Position numbers and translations under genes: made by a program
Assembly (NCBI GenBank): GCA_003427395.1
Contig: BFEA01000123.1
Span: 1,846,685-1,869,431, forward strand
Reading direction: 5' to 3'
Length of the DNA: 22,747 bases
DNA from: Chara braunii
Taxonomy: Eukaryota; Streptophyta; Charophyceae; Charales; Characeae
Shown here: piece by piece, positions 1 to 10,055 of the stretch
Position numbering within the stretch: position 1 is the stretch's first letter
Layout of the letters: each line of letters opens with the position of its first letter
The notes under the pieces: model-generated
Database searches by the model: none
What the model saw: the letters and a program-made list of their open reading frames with translations, nothing else
What the model was told of the DNA's origin: nothing

Positions 1-74
<74 letters not shown>
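1..74. repeat. (CT)n microsatellite
   Basis: There are 37 uninterrupted CT units at the window edge, so the tract may continue outside. A GA-rich and CA-rich stretch follows, with AGAGAGAGG at about 107 and (CA)n at about 165-185. No gene is attached to it. Confidence 0.97.
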
Positions 75-76
<2 letters not shown>

Positions 77-193
77 GTCCGCAGATATTGAGAAGTCAGA
101 TGATGAGAGAGAGGAGAAAACAGTGGACTGAGAGAAGGAAGAAGAAGAACTCTCTCCCTCACACTCACACACACACATACACACATGTATGGT

Positions 194-236
194 AGTGAAT
201 GAATCTAACCTCGTTAATGCGTTAGATTCATTTACT
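194..236. repeat. Long inverted repeat (hairpin)
   Basis: The arms 194-209 and 221-236 pair over 16 positions with one G:T wobble. The inner 12 bp (198-209 with 221-232, AATGAATCTAAC) are perfect. The loop is 11 nt (210-220). It could form a cruciform or an RNA hairpin. It does not look like a bacterial terminator because the stem is AT-rich and the context is not bacterial. Confidence 0.8.
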
Positions 237-240
237 TTGT

Positions 241-280
241 TTTTATTTATTTGCTTATTTTATTTATTTATTTATTTACT
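241..280. repeat. (ATTT)n tract
   Basis: This is an imperfect TTTA/ATTT tetranucleotide microsatellite directly after the hairpin. Confidence 0.85.
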
Positions 281-800
281 TCCGTTTTTGTCTTTGATGG
301 TGCTAGGGAACGAGCTGTGAGACTGAGGACTTACTTGTCGTTTATCTTGCTCCCCTGTCGTCGCCACCGCCGTCGGAGTCGTCGCCCGTTGTTACCTCGT
401 CGTCGTTCGACCGTACTGTCAGGTAGGTGCCCTTCACCTTCCACTTCTTCTTCTCCCCCTTTCTTCCCTCTCTCTCTCTTCTTCTTTCTCTTTCTCCTTC
501 TTCGCGATCCCTCTCTTTTCTCACGCTACCCTCGTCTACGAGGTCGCCTTCCGCTTTCTTGCACTTTCCATCTCCCGCTCTCCGCAGTGTTTTTCCTTCT
601 GCCTCCTTTCCCCTATCGCGCTCTACCTCCCAGCGGCTTTCGCTGGTCCACGCGACGCGACGCTGTAGCACCGAGGTGCGTTGGTTTTTCCTTAGTGATC
701 TCGGCCAGACTCGTGGGTGATGGGTCTGAATGAATCGGCCTTGGTCTTGGAGGCGGATTCATCCCAGTGGCATGTGAGGGAGTAGTTACGGGAGGATAGA

Positions 801-840
801 GAATAATAATAATAATAACAAAACAAAAAAAAAACAAAAG
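801..840 (+). repeat. (AAT)n plus A-rich tract, possible retroposon tail
   Basis: Several AAT units are followed by AACAAAAC and an A10 run. Plant LINE and SINE tails often look like this, which would make it the 3' end of a plus-strand retroposed sequence. The 9-mer GAATCTAAC occurs at 845-853, just after the tract, and also at 201-209, so it could be a target-site duplication around about 210-844. It could equally be a simple A-rich microsatellite. Confidence 0.4.
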
Positions 841-878
841 ATCAGAATCTAACTACTAAACTACCCCGTTGTGCCAAT

Positions 879-937
879 TGTCACAATGGAGTTTAACTGC
901 AACATTTTTCCGTTTTTTAGGTCGCGTGTTCGAACCC
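879..937 (+). mobile_element. tRNA-like (SINE head) pol III boxes, plus strand
   Basis: Positions 879-889 (TGTCACAATGG) match the tRNA box A consensus TRGYNNARYGG at 10 of 11 positions. Positions 927-937 (TGTTCGAACCC) match box B GGTTCGANTCC at 9 of 11. The gap is 37 nt, right for an internal pol III promoter. No acceptor stem closes around the boxes, so a working tRNA gene is unlikely and a degenerate tRNA-derived SINE head is the better reading. The 3' end of the putative SINE is not visible. Confidence 0.4.
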
Positions 938-1351
938 CATTTGCCTACGGGTGGGTGAAAAAAAGTAGGCCCGCCCCCTTTGTAGCTAGCAAAAGAGATA
1001 GCCCAAAGGCAAGTCATATTCGATCCCAGTATCCCTGGCTCATCAATCCATTCCTCTACCTACTGGGCTAGCTCTTACCACGATGGTAAAGAGCCGCCTC
1101 CCTATAAGTAGATGTAGTAGGTCTGACCTTCCTAGCCTGCGTGCTTGTGCACACTTGCCAGTTAGTGCGTCTGTCCTTAGGCTTGTTGGTTTGAGTATGC
1201 GCGCGCCTTCAAGGACACTTATTTCATCGGAGGGCCCGAAGGGCCGGTACTTAGCCGTGGCTGCGGCATCAAGGGTCGCAGCGGGGTAATCACTCAAGTG
1301 GCGGGTAGGCTGGTACCACACCAAGTAGAGGTAGATGTGGCGGGTACTTGG
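938..1351. other. Unrecognised insertion or rearranged segment next to LINE A
   Basis: The alignment of LINE A to LINE B stops abruptly at about 1352, inside ORF2, and sequence of a different, GC-richer character takes over. The stretch has a short inverted repeat (CCAAGTA 1321-1327 with TACTTGG 1345-1351) exactly at the junction, and a minus-strand tRNA-like box pair. The minus-strand frame stays open here for about 100 codons as an extension of the LINE frame, but shows no family I recognise. It may be an insertion or the far side of a deletion. Confidence 0.45.
1016..1070 (-). mobile_element. tRNA-like (SINE head) pol III boxes, minus strand
   Basis: On the minus strand, TAGCCCAGTAGG (1059-1070) is a very good tRNA box A in a tRNA-like setting (GCTAGCCCAGTAGGTAGAGG). 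About 33 nt further, GGATCGAATAT (1016-1026) is a weak box B. It faces the plus-strand pair at 879-937. This is probably a decayed SINE head; a functional tRNA is not supported because no cloverleaf closes. Confidence 0.4.
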
Positions 1352-4300
1352 AATAGAGCAGATGATCTGGTCCAAATTTTGGTTAAGTTTGTGGGCATAT
1401 GGAATTGTCCTCTTGAGTTGTGTAGATGTCATCCAACCTTTTTTTTGTTGGTCCCAGATGTCCTTGACCTGGACTACCCATTTTTTCACCCACTGAGACC
1501 AGGGAGATTGTGAACTATTGTAAACATATTCATTAACATCTGTGATTTATTTATTCTAAAACAAAGGTTGTCTCAAGATTTCTTCAAAACGCAGAGGAGC
1601 AAGTTTATTTGGTAAGGGTAGTCTGCGCTAAATTTTCAGTAAGGAAACTCATAGCCTACTTAAAATAAGATTCACTCGAGCTGTGTCTCTCTCCCCATCT
1701 AAACTTGAATGCGAGTTTGGCCTGGGGATACTCAAAAATCGATCTTCGACCCATGTAAGGGGGTGAACATCATGAGGAGTTAATGGTGCTAGTTTTCTTA
1801 TTTGTTATAGTGCCAAAGGTTGTCACAGTTTGTCAATGCTAAGAATAAGATCTATCATCCATTGTAAGGACAAAGCTTGACACTGTAGTGTTTGGTCTAG
1901 AATTTCTAAACCCCCCTTGGATTTTGGTTGAATCAACGTAGCTCATGTCAGTTGGGGAATAATATTTTCTAGTTCATGATTACCTCTCCACAGAAATGTC
2001 GTCACTTGTTTTTGAAAATGTTTAGTATGAGGCCTACTGATCGCCCATAGCGCTGATTTATACCATATTGAGGCTAACACCACATTATTTATTACTACTG
2101 AACGACCAAAAATATAGGTGTGTTTTCCTTTCCGTTGATTCATTTTTTTTATAGTCAGTTTTAAAATTCACTCATCATTTGAACTTGGTTTTCCAAAAGC
2201 CGAAAATGGCACCCCAAGCTTCCTTAGTGGGACCTCCAAATGCAACCAGCCACTCGAATCTCCTTGGGTTTTATTTCCCCAGTTAATTACCATATCCGAG
2301 ACAGTTGATAATTTGTCCAACATATTCTTAATTGCATTCATGTTTTCAGCAGAGGCTTCCATCATTATGGTCAAATCATTCGCAAACATGGACGCTATAG
2401 GGATCGCCTTCTCAGGTATACCTGATACCTGTAGACACTTAAAATTACGATTAACTCTAAGATTGGCCTTCGGGGTTTCCATTACAATTAAGAACAGAAA
2501 TGGGGTCAACGAGTCTTCTTGTCTAACTGATCTCTGGAGGTGGATTTCTGGAGATAACAAGTCGTTAACAAGAATTTGTGTTGTCGCATTTATATGTAGG
2601 ATTTTGACAAATTTTCTCATATTATGAACAAAATTCGGTTTTTGCAAACATGCATCTAAAAATCGCCAATCCACATGATTATAGTTTTTTTCAAAATCTA
2701 TGAAAACAAATGCCACATTTTGTTTAGATTGACGTGAAAGTTTCACCATTTCATTGATTAGAAAAATGTTATCATATATATGCCTACAATTTATAAACCC
2801 TATTTGTGAGGGGTGAATTATGTTTGTCATAACATGAATCATTCAATTTGCAAGTGTTTTTGCCAATAATTTGTATACTATAGTTAATAAGGTTATTGAT
2901 CTATAATTTTCGATGTTCCACTCGTCTCTTTTTGGAAAGCAAAGTAAGTATTCTTTGATTCATTATCTCACCCATCGTTCCTAACTCTCAAACCTCGCGA
3001 AAATATTTCATTAAGTCGGATGAGAAAGATGACCACATCATTTTCCATAATTATTTAAGGAGGTCGCCCACCCAGAAGTCTTATCCTCCTCCATTTGTGT
3101 AAGAGTTTTCCAAATTTCATCTTTAGATAATGGTTTTTCCAAAATATTTCATTGTTCATCAGTAATAGATTGGAATAATGGGTCTAGAAAGAGTTGAATT
3201 GCTTGATCATCTTCCTAAAAATAGGTTGGGTCTTTGGAGGAAAGAAAAAGTTTCTTGAAGAAATCATAGACTACTTTCAAACTAGTTGACGAGGATGCAG
3301 ACACTGAGATATCTCTAGAAATTACGGTATCAAAAAGACTTTCTATGACCGATCGCTTGGCTTGTGACCGGACCATTGCAAAAAATAATGTATCCATTTG
3401 ACATTCAAAACTGAATTTTGATAGTTTGCCTTTGATTATTTGACCTTGCCAACGATGTTGCACAAAGGAAAAAAGTTGGTTCTTGAGTTGTTGAATATCG
3501 ATGTTTTAGGATGACACACTTGATAATTTTTTAGATTCATATTTTAGAATTTGTTCCTGAACATACATTTATTGTAAATATCTATTCTTTGCTTGTATTT
3601 TTGAATATTTATTACATTTTTTTGGCAATGAAGACTAAACCATTATTAAACCAAGAGATATAAGAATCGTGTTTATCCTTTGTTGTTTATCAATATTCCC
3701 CAACATCTTCTAAATATTTTTTAAATTGACCATGTGATAGAAAATATGTATTCAGTTTATAAAAACATCTCCCTTGATCTGGTTTCTTACTAAAGCGAAG
3801 GAGAACTACACACATTTTATGGTTAGCATCAGACCATGAACTCTGATGAAAAATGGTTGCCCATACTAGAGCTCTATCCAGATCCTCAGATAATAAGATT
3901 AAATATATTCTAGATCTGGATTGAAGTTGGTTACTACTGTTACGTATACAAGTAAAAAATCTGTTCCGGAAAAAATCATACGATACGAATCAAGAAGGTG
4001 CGCATTTTCACACAGTGAGTGTCTAATGTTTTCACCCTCTTCTATATAAGGGGGACATGGTGAGGGGATCCTCCATCGATCAAGCCATCTATCAGGAGCG
4101 ACATTAAAATCACTTGTCATTATCAATGGAATCTCGTATGGAATTCGTGTCCTAATATCGTGGAAGAATTTGATTATTTCTTGTATTTCATTAGGACTAT
4201 ATACATTAATTACACATATTATCTTAGGTTCTAGTTATATGACAGTTGATACTCATCTACCGTGATCTTTATTTGCCGCCCAATGAATTATTTTCGCTCT

Positions 4301-4640
4301 GGAGTCAGGCGAGATCCAAATAGCTACCCCAGCTGAGTCACTTTTTGGGGCCGAGGCGCTAACTCTATTGAAGGGTCATACAATGTTATGGGCTCCAGTA
4401 TGTGAAGGCGAATTAGTAAGATGTGTTTCCTATATGGATGTAATACCTGGTCGTTTTCTTCCCCCAACCCCTCTCAGTTCCTCAAGTATAGCCTTTCTTT
4501 TCTCTTCATTCGTCATAGTGAATTCATTGACGTTAAGAGATCGGAGATCCAAAGCTGACGTTTTGATTGCCCGATGCCAAGATGGGTTTTCCCCATAAAA
4601 TGATTGTAGAGCAACCCGGTCTCTTGCTATACTCTAGAGG
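1352..4640 (-). pseudogene. LINE A ORF2 (endonuclease and reverse transcriptase), broken and 3'-truncated
   Basis: ORF2 nicks target DNA and copies element RNA into it. The endonuclease starts at about 4575 with DLRSLNVNEF. Its QETHL motif is hit by a TAG (4430-4432, Gln to stop), and the GDFN motif reads SDFNVAPD (Asp at about 4111). The RT carries NYRSITLLTIVYK near 2900, then a TGA (2843-2845) where LINE B has Arg. It continues with FIDFEKNYNHVDW (motif A region), RQEDSLTPFLF (motif B, Gly to Glu) and FAND in place of F-x-DD at about 2375-2383. The catalytic Asp lost in FAND is a G-to-A change. The thumb block (WYKSALWAISRP, TTFLWR) lies at about 2090-1970 and the last match (VKDIWD...) at about 1490-1352. 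The protein cannot be active. Confidence 0.88.
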
Positions 4641-4716
4641 TGGATCCAAGTATCATTGTCTAAATCTGAAGGTGTTTGAAAAATTCCCCTTCGTAGAATG
4701 ATACTGAGAAAAAAAA

Positions 4717-6254
4717 TCACATCTGAGACTGACTATAAAATACTGCCTTTAATTTTAAGGCTTTGCAATTCCAACAATGATGCGTGGGAAACCATCTCAG
4801 TCCTACCTCTTTATGTTCTTCAAAGCGTATAAAAGTGTCCCTTTTTGCCATAAGCGCCTTGTCCCCTATTTCTGTGAGAGTGGCTTGAGGACCGGGATTA
4901 TAGTGTTTCGTCAAGAAATCATGCATGTCACGTTTGTATGTGCTACCCATAACACTTTGGTACTCAACATATGTTGATTATCCCCTTAGTGTGACCCCAC
5001 CATATTTGTCTTGGAGAGAAATCCACCTCCCACCTACCTCTTTTTTTTTTCTCACCGAAATAATCAGATTAGCCTTGGGAGGTTGAGGCCTACTTACTAG
5101 ACCCTTTTCTAAAACGTGTCTCATGTTCTGTCTTTACATGTGTTTTGTATCCTTGGTGTAAGGAAGGAAACTAGCCCCTCCTGTTTAGATGAATAAAACG
5201 GTGAATTAGATTTCTTCTGCCTCTCTTTCTATATGTGGGATGTCTCCTGCTGATCCAACTGGGGATGGATCTGGGACACCAAAGGTTGGACTCTGGCCGA
5301 CTGAACATTTGCGCGATCTTCCTCATGTAGAGAGAGATCCTCAGATAGACCTTCCTGTTGCTGATAGTTTGTTTCTTCCTTCTGTGACTGAGGGGATGAT
5401 TCTTGATTTTCCTCTATTGAGATGAATTGAGATTCTTCATCCTGTTGATATTGTTGTTGAACCCGTTAACCATCTTTACTCCCCTCATGATGTCCCAACA
5501 CTTTCATCACACTGTTTTCCTAGAAGAAAGGTTGTTGGACAACCTGTCCATCCATATCCCCATTGATTATTTGGCCATGTGTCTTACCCTTATTGATCTT
5601 TAGGGAAGAAGACTGTTGAGGTAACTCTTCCCCTACCGACTGGAAACCAGGTACTACCTTCTCTTGTTCCAATTCCAAGGTTCCTTGAGTTTCTCCTGAG
5701 AGACCAACAATCATTTCTCCTTATTTCCCTACCTCTTTACATTCCTCGGGAGATAGGGTTGGGGGTTGAAAAATAACCATTACCGCATCGAGCATGTGTT
5801 GGCTAGCCACTGTCCAATTGACACATGAAGGAAGCCTATCGGGGAGTACCTTTTTTAGTGAAGGACTAACATTCATTAAGTTAATCAGTAGCACATAAGT
5901 GTTATCCCATAATTCATCCGGAGCTACTCCATACTTCAACTTCAGTTATTGAAACAGTCATTCTACTAATTGTATCATATTTTGTTCTGTTGTAATAACT
6001 TCTTCCTTTCCTGGGAGGGAAGCATCAACCATGAAGGTGTTATTCTCTGTTTGCTGTGAATCAATTTTCATCGGGGCTGGCCCGAATGCTTCTAGAAAGG
6101 GGTCCTGTTGGGAATCCCTTCCTGTTTTTGAGCCTGTATTGCTACTTGAGTAGTCACCCTGAAATATTTTCTTTTTGCTCCTCTTTATTGACTGGTGCTG
6201 AGACTACTGATTTTTCCCTAGGTTTCCATGTTAGTTTATGATGAGGACCCCCTC

Positions 6255-6307
<53 letters not shown>

Positions 6308-8510
6308 TTTGTTTTTTGCTGTGTTTCCTTCTTTTTCTTCTGATTATATTAAAATCTTGTGAGGGTTCATGTTCACTGTTCATTACTAAATCACGATCCT
6401 GCTCCTGAACTTCTTTGGGAGACGCAGTTAGCTGAGTAACATAGTTTTTAACCCCTACTATATTTTTTTCCTTTTCCATATAATTTTGTGGATCAGGTTC
6501 TTGTGGACCATTTGGACCATTTATTGTTATTCCTTCTTGACCCAATCATGGAGGGGTAGCTTTCTCTACTACCCTAGGTAAGGTTTGGTTTAATGATAAA
6601 GATGGGGAGAGTCTGGTTTTGGTTTTATATACCATTTTATCAGTTGTCTCCAAGGATATCCAAATATTTAGAGTTTTTGTTTCCCAATTCGGTTCCCCTT
6701 CTTTTTCCCATGTTTATCCGTTGGATCTTGCATCTTTGCCTGGACCTTCAATATAAACCCATCCCTCATGCCCCTGATCCACCGTTCTCCACAAGTTGCC
6801 TTCGAAAGGGTCTCTAATTAGTCTCTATGTCACCCTTTGTCTAGGTGTTGGGTTCTGTTCACAAGTCTGGTCCGTACTCAAGTGTCCGTAGGTTTTGCAG
6901 CGGAAGCACCATGAACGTAGTTTGTGTGTCATATGAATATGGAATTCCTTCCCTCCCACTCTATATGGAATGACATCATCCAGGGTGAAAGAAAGATTAG
7001 AGGGATGATTAAGGGCTAACATCAGATAGTCATCACGCCTTGTTGTAAATGATGGGAGAGGATATATGAAGTCTACAATATCATATACCTCTCCAAAGTC
7101 ATGAATGAAGGCAGCTTGGATTTCTATTGGGATATGTCGGAATTCTACCTAATAGAAATCCTCCATCATCTGACGCCGCCGTTCATCTGGGCCTTGTTTT
7201 TTAGGGATCCAAGGATAAATGCGGACTTCCGAACGGTCACATCTCAACTTTCTCCATCCATCTATTGTTTTCTTGTCAAATTCATGTACACTCAATATAG
7301 TAAACATCGTAGATGAGATTGGCTGAACCAAAAAATCCTTTTGCGCAACTTCCGAATTCCCTTTGAAAAAAGCAAGACGCCTACTAATCCATTTGACCTT
7401 TTCATTAACAGACTTGAATGCAACATCATCATGGAAGACCTAATTATTCGCATGCTGCTGATAAACAACGTCACGTTCTGCTAATTTTTGAGTTGGGTAT
7501 GTTTTTATCATTGACTTCTTACCCCCATAATCTATTACCCTGTTCTCTGAAGGGATGATTAATTTGGAAAGGAAAAATGCACCTGTTGTAGATAGATTAA
7601 TTAAGGGAATTTGAAGGGAGGAAGAGTGTTGGTCTGTTCTCCTTACTTCTATGGTTTTAGCTTGGATATGACCTTTTGCACTTTCTGCCCACGTGGGAGG
7701 AGAAGTCCTTTCCTAATTAACATGCATCCCATTTTCCGTTGATGGAAGTAGTTTGGTTTCTATAGGCTGGAGTGATGAAACTGCTGGGATATTTCTCATT
7801 CCCCTTCCTCCCTCCTCCATCTCTTCTTCTCTGTTTTCTTTTATATCGCCCATATAATCTTCCTCTTTCTTCCTTCTCATTCCTTCTCCTCTTTTCACAT
7901 ATCTTGCTCCTCTTCCTCCTCTCTCACCTTTACCTTCCTAGAGTCCTCTCTCTCCAGTTTTCATCCTTCCTCCATATTTCATCCCTCTCCTTCTTCCCCC
8001 TTGATATCCCACAACCTCTTGAAGATTCGGAAACCCCGATGCATCTTGCAGCAAAATTGGTTTCCGAGGATTTTCCTCAGACTTGAGTAACATTTTCTGA
8101 ACCATATACTGAGTTTTATTACCAATCGATCCCAACACTTGTTTATCCTTGATGAGATTTTGCTGCGCATAGTCTATATTGCATGTGTTGTAACTGTCCT
8201 CCAGAGCACACAGTGGGTTAGATACCATTGTATGATTTGGCTGATTGACCCCCCACACTCCCTTCCCCACATGGGTGGTAATGAAAGAGGCCATCGGGGA
8301 AGGATGAAAGTTACTGCTCAACGTTGTGAGCAGCGAGTTACTCTGTGAGAGTGAATGTCTGTGATGACTCATTTCCTCCTCAGTGAGCATTTCGCCATCA
8401 CGGGTGACAGATGACGACTCAGATTTTATTATAGATGCACTGTGAGACTGTTTGTTGTTTAGGACTTGCCTAATTGGTGTACGTAATTGTTTATGTGCTA
8501 TTTGTCTCAT
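4717..8510 (-). pseudogene. LINE A ORF1 (gag-like nucleic-acid-binding protein), broken
   Basis: L1-type ORF1 proteins coat the element RNA. A single minus-strand frame runs from the ATG at 8510 to about 5520 (nearly 1,000 codons), broken mainly by nonsense codons: 7938, 7713, 7440, 7149, 6825, 6714 and a run of TAA triplets at 6258-6306. A frame change lies between 5520 and 4950, and the last conserved block (FEEHKEVGLRW) ends at 4717. About 7560-7050 is DUF4283-like, including CDRSEVRIYPW and VEFRHIPIEIQAAF. A zinc knuckle at 6861-6908 reads C-x2-C-x4-H-x6-C, two residues longer than the canonical CX2CX4HX4C. The stops at 7440 and 7149 stand where LINE B has Trp (TGG to TAG), and the TAA at 6714 also replaces a Trp. 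The acidic, Gln/Glu-rich middle is conserved only in patches. The DUF4283 label is by resemblance. Confidence 0.8.
6258..6306. repeat. (TTA)n microsatellite inside LINE A
   Basis: About 16 TTA units lie within ORF1 of LINE A. On the coding (minus) strand they read as consecutive TAA codons in the ORF1 frame. The expansion is in multiples of three, and the ORF1 frame resumes after it. It probably grew after the element died. Confidence 0.95.
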
Positions 8511-8910
8511 TGCTCATCGAAATAACAACATAGAATCAACCTGTCTGTGAATCCTTTGATGGCGAATTATACGAGTCATTTTGATTCTCCCTCCTTTCCT
8601 TGTTTTTTATATGTTTTTTTTTTTTTTTTTTAATACTGGTTGGGAGCAAGCAAAAATGGAGGAAAACAAAGTAAAGGAGAAAAACCACGGCTGGAGGAGA
8701 ACACGAGGTGCTTCACTTTATAAGTGGATTATATCACCGTAAAGGCTCCTCACTGATTCTTCAGCTCCTTGAAAAATTAGTCATATTCGCCTCAACTCTT
8801 CAGAACAAATTTTCTCCCTCGGGCTTCCTACCACACTTCATCCGTATAATGATTGTAATTGTTTCTCTGCAAATGGAGAGTTATGACCCACCCCTTCACT
8901 CTTTCCTTCT
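8511..8910. other. Unassigned stretch with an 18-nt oligo-T
   Basis: No gene is visible. A pure T18 run (8614-8631) would be a poly(A) tail if a minus-strand retroposon lies to its right (from 8632), but that sequence matches neither the LINE B nor the LINE C 3' end. Alternatively the region is the 5' leader of LINE A. The short plus-strand frame at 8708-8914 has no recognisable content. Confidence 0.5.
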
Positions 8911-9001
8911 GTGATTATCACTTGCTACCCTTCCGCTAAAAAGAAAACTACTGCCTGTGATTGTCACCGGCTGCCCTTCCGCTAAAGAGAAAACTACTGC
9001 C
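8911..9001. repeat. 46-bp tandem duplication
   Basis: GTGATTATCACTTGCTACCC (8911) recurs as GTGATTGTCACCGGCTGCCC (8957), both followed by TTCCGCTAAA and AAACTACTGCC. A third, degraded partial unit (CCTTTCCGTTATGGAGAAA) follows. The spacing is 46 bp. It is non-coding. Confidence 0.88.
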
Positions 9002-9104
9002 TTTCCGTTATGGAGAAATCTCCCAGTGAGACAACTCCTCCCTTCGTAGTCTTGTTCTAGTCCTGCTCAGAGTCTTCTCCTCCCCTCTACTCCTATCCCC
9101 CGAG

Positions 9105-9956
9105 GCGACTGTTGATGTATCCTACCGTACAGCAATCAATGCCCTCGAAGTGACGTTTGGTAATGTAGCATCACACCTTGATAAATAGCAGAAATGGAAG
9201 CACTAAACAATTATTGCCCCCCATGATTAGACAATCTAATCCTTGCCTTGCAATGAGGTTATGCCAGACAATAGTATCTTCGATCTCCCAAGCCAGATTT
9301 GATGACCGCTTAAGGCGCAATTGCCCCTGTCCAAGATTAGTCGGACTATCTTTGCATTGCCTTGAGGGGCAGCCTTTGATCATTACTGTTCACGAGTCTC
9401 TCGCTCCGCCAATGACGATAATCTACGTGGCGACTGTTGATGTATCCTATCGTAGAGCGACCAATGTCCTCTAGGTGGCGTTTGATAATGCGGCGTCACA
9501 CCCTGCTTTATACATTGATAAATAGATGAAATGGAAGCGCTAAACAGCGATTGCCCCCCCCACGATTAGACAATGTAATCCTTGCCTTGCTATGAGGCTA
9601 TGCCAGACAATCATGTCTTCGTTCTCCCAAGCCAGATTTGATGGCCGCTCAAGGCGCCATAACCCCTATCCGAGATTAGTCGGGCTATCTTTGCATTACC
9701 AATGTGGAGTGAGGGACCGACGATAATCTGCGTAGCGACTGTTGATGTATCCCATCGTAGAGTGACCAATGTCCTCCAGGTAGCGTTTGATAATGTCGCG
9801 TTACACCCTGCTTTATACATTGATAAATAGATGAAAAGGAAGCGCTAATCAGCGAATCGCCCCCCCCCCCCCATTAGAGAGTCTAATCCTAGCCTTTCCA
9901 TGAGGTTATGTAAGGCTACCGTATCTTCATTCTCACCAGCTTGATTTGATGGTCAC
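9105..9956. repeat. Tandem array, three ~305-325 bp units
   Basis: Units start at 9105, 9430 and 9735 with GCGACTGTTGATGTATCC (spacings 325 and 305); the third is cut off at about 9956. Shared internal landmarks include ATTAGACAAT, TAATCCTTGCCTTGC, CCCAAGCCAGATTTGATG and TTGATAAATAGA. Unit 1 has about 40 extra bases near 9360-9400. Each unit has an oligo-C stretch just before ATTAGA, and this lengthens to 14 C in unit 3. Units have no shared open frame. It may be satellite-like DNA or part of a larger non-coding element. Confidence 0.92.
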
Positions 9957-10055
9957 AAAACTCACCACTGTTTTCTTCACTTCATCATGACATCATCTTC
10001 AGGTTATGATTGCTCCCTTGATGTACGACGAGCAGCGACATAGCACTTCAGTTGG

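Larger units (their letters stand above)
75..870. other. Pyrimidine-rich non-coding stretch with an A-rich end
   Basis: No recognisable gene is present. The stretch holds a hairpin (194-236), an (ATTT)n tract (241-280), a long C/T-rich segment (about 340-640) and an AAT/A-rich tract (801-840). The reading frame open over 251-733 encodes only Arg/Ser/Leu/Pro low-complexity sequence and is explained by the pyrimidine bias. A CAG|GTAGGT string at about 420 resembles a splice donor, but no matching exon can be recognised. It could be the 5' UTR or promoter region of a gene outside the window, or a retroposed non-coding sequence. Confidence 0.5.
1352..8510 (-). mobile_element. LINE A: old L1-like retrotransposon lacking its 3' end
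   Basis: Reading leftward on the minus strand, the element shows ORF1 (8510 to about 4717), then endonuclease (about 4580-3890), reverse transcriptase (about 2920-2230) and the RT thumb/linker, ending at about 1352. The last ~1 kb of ORF2 (zf-RVT and C-terminus), the 3' UTR and the poly(A) tail seen in LINE B are absent. Protein blocks match LINE B in the same order at roughly half the positions by eye, so A and B are related families rather than fresh copies. A is visibly more AT-rich than B. The 5' end is not defined; an oligo-T tract at 8614-8631 may mark its limit. Confidence 0.88.

Noticed and set aside
251-733. 160-codon open frame on the plus strand
   Set aside because: It is composed of Arg/Ser/Leu/Pro/Phe low-complexity sequence from a pyrimidine-rich tract, with overlapping open frames on both strands. 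No domain or splice structure supports it.
9105-9956. CRISPR array
   Set aside because: The units are over 300 bp, diverged, and lack short regular repeats with unique spacers; the context is eukaryotic.
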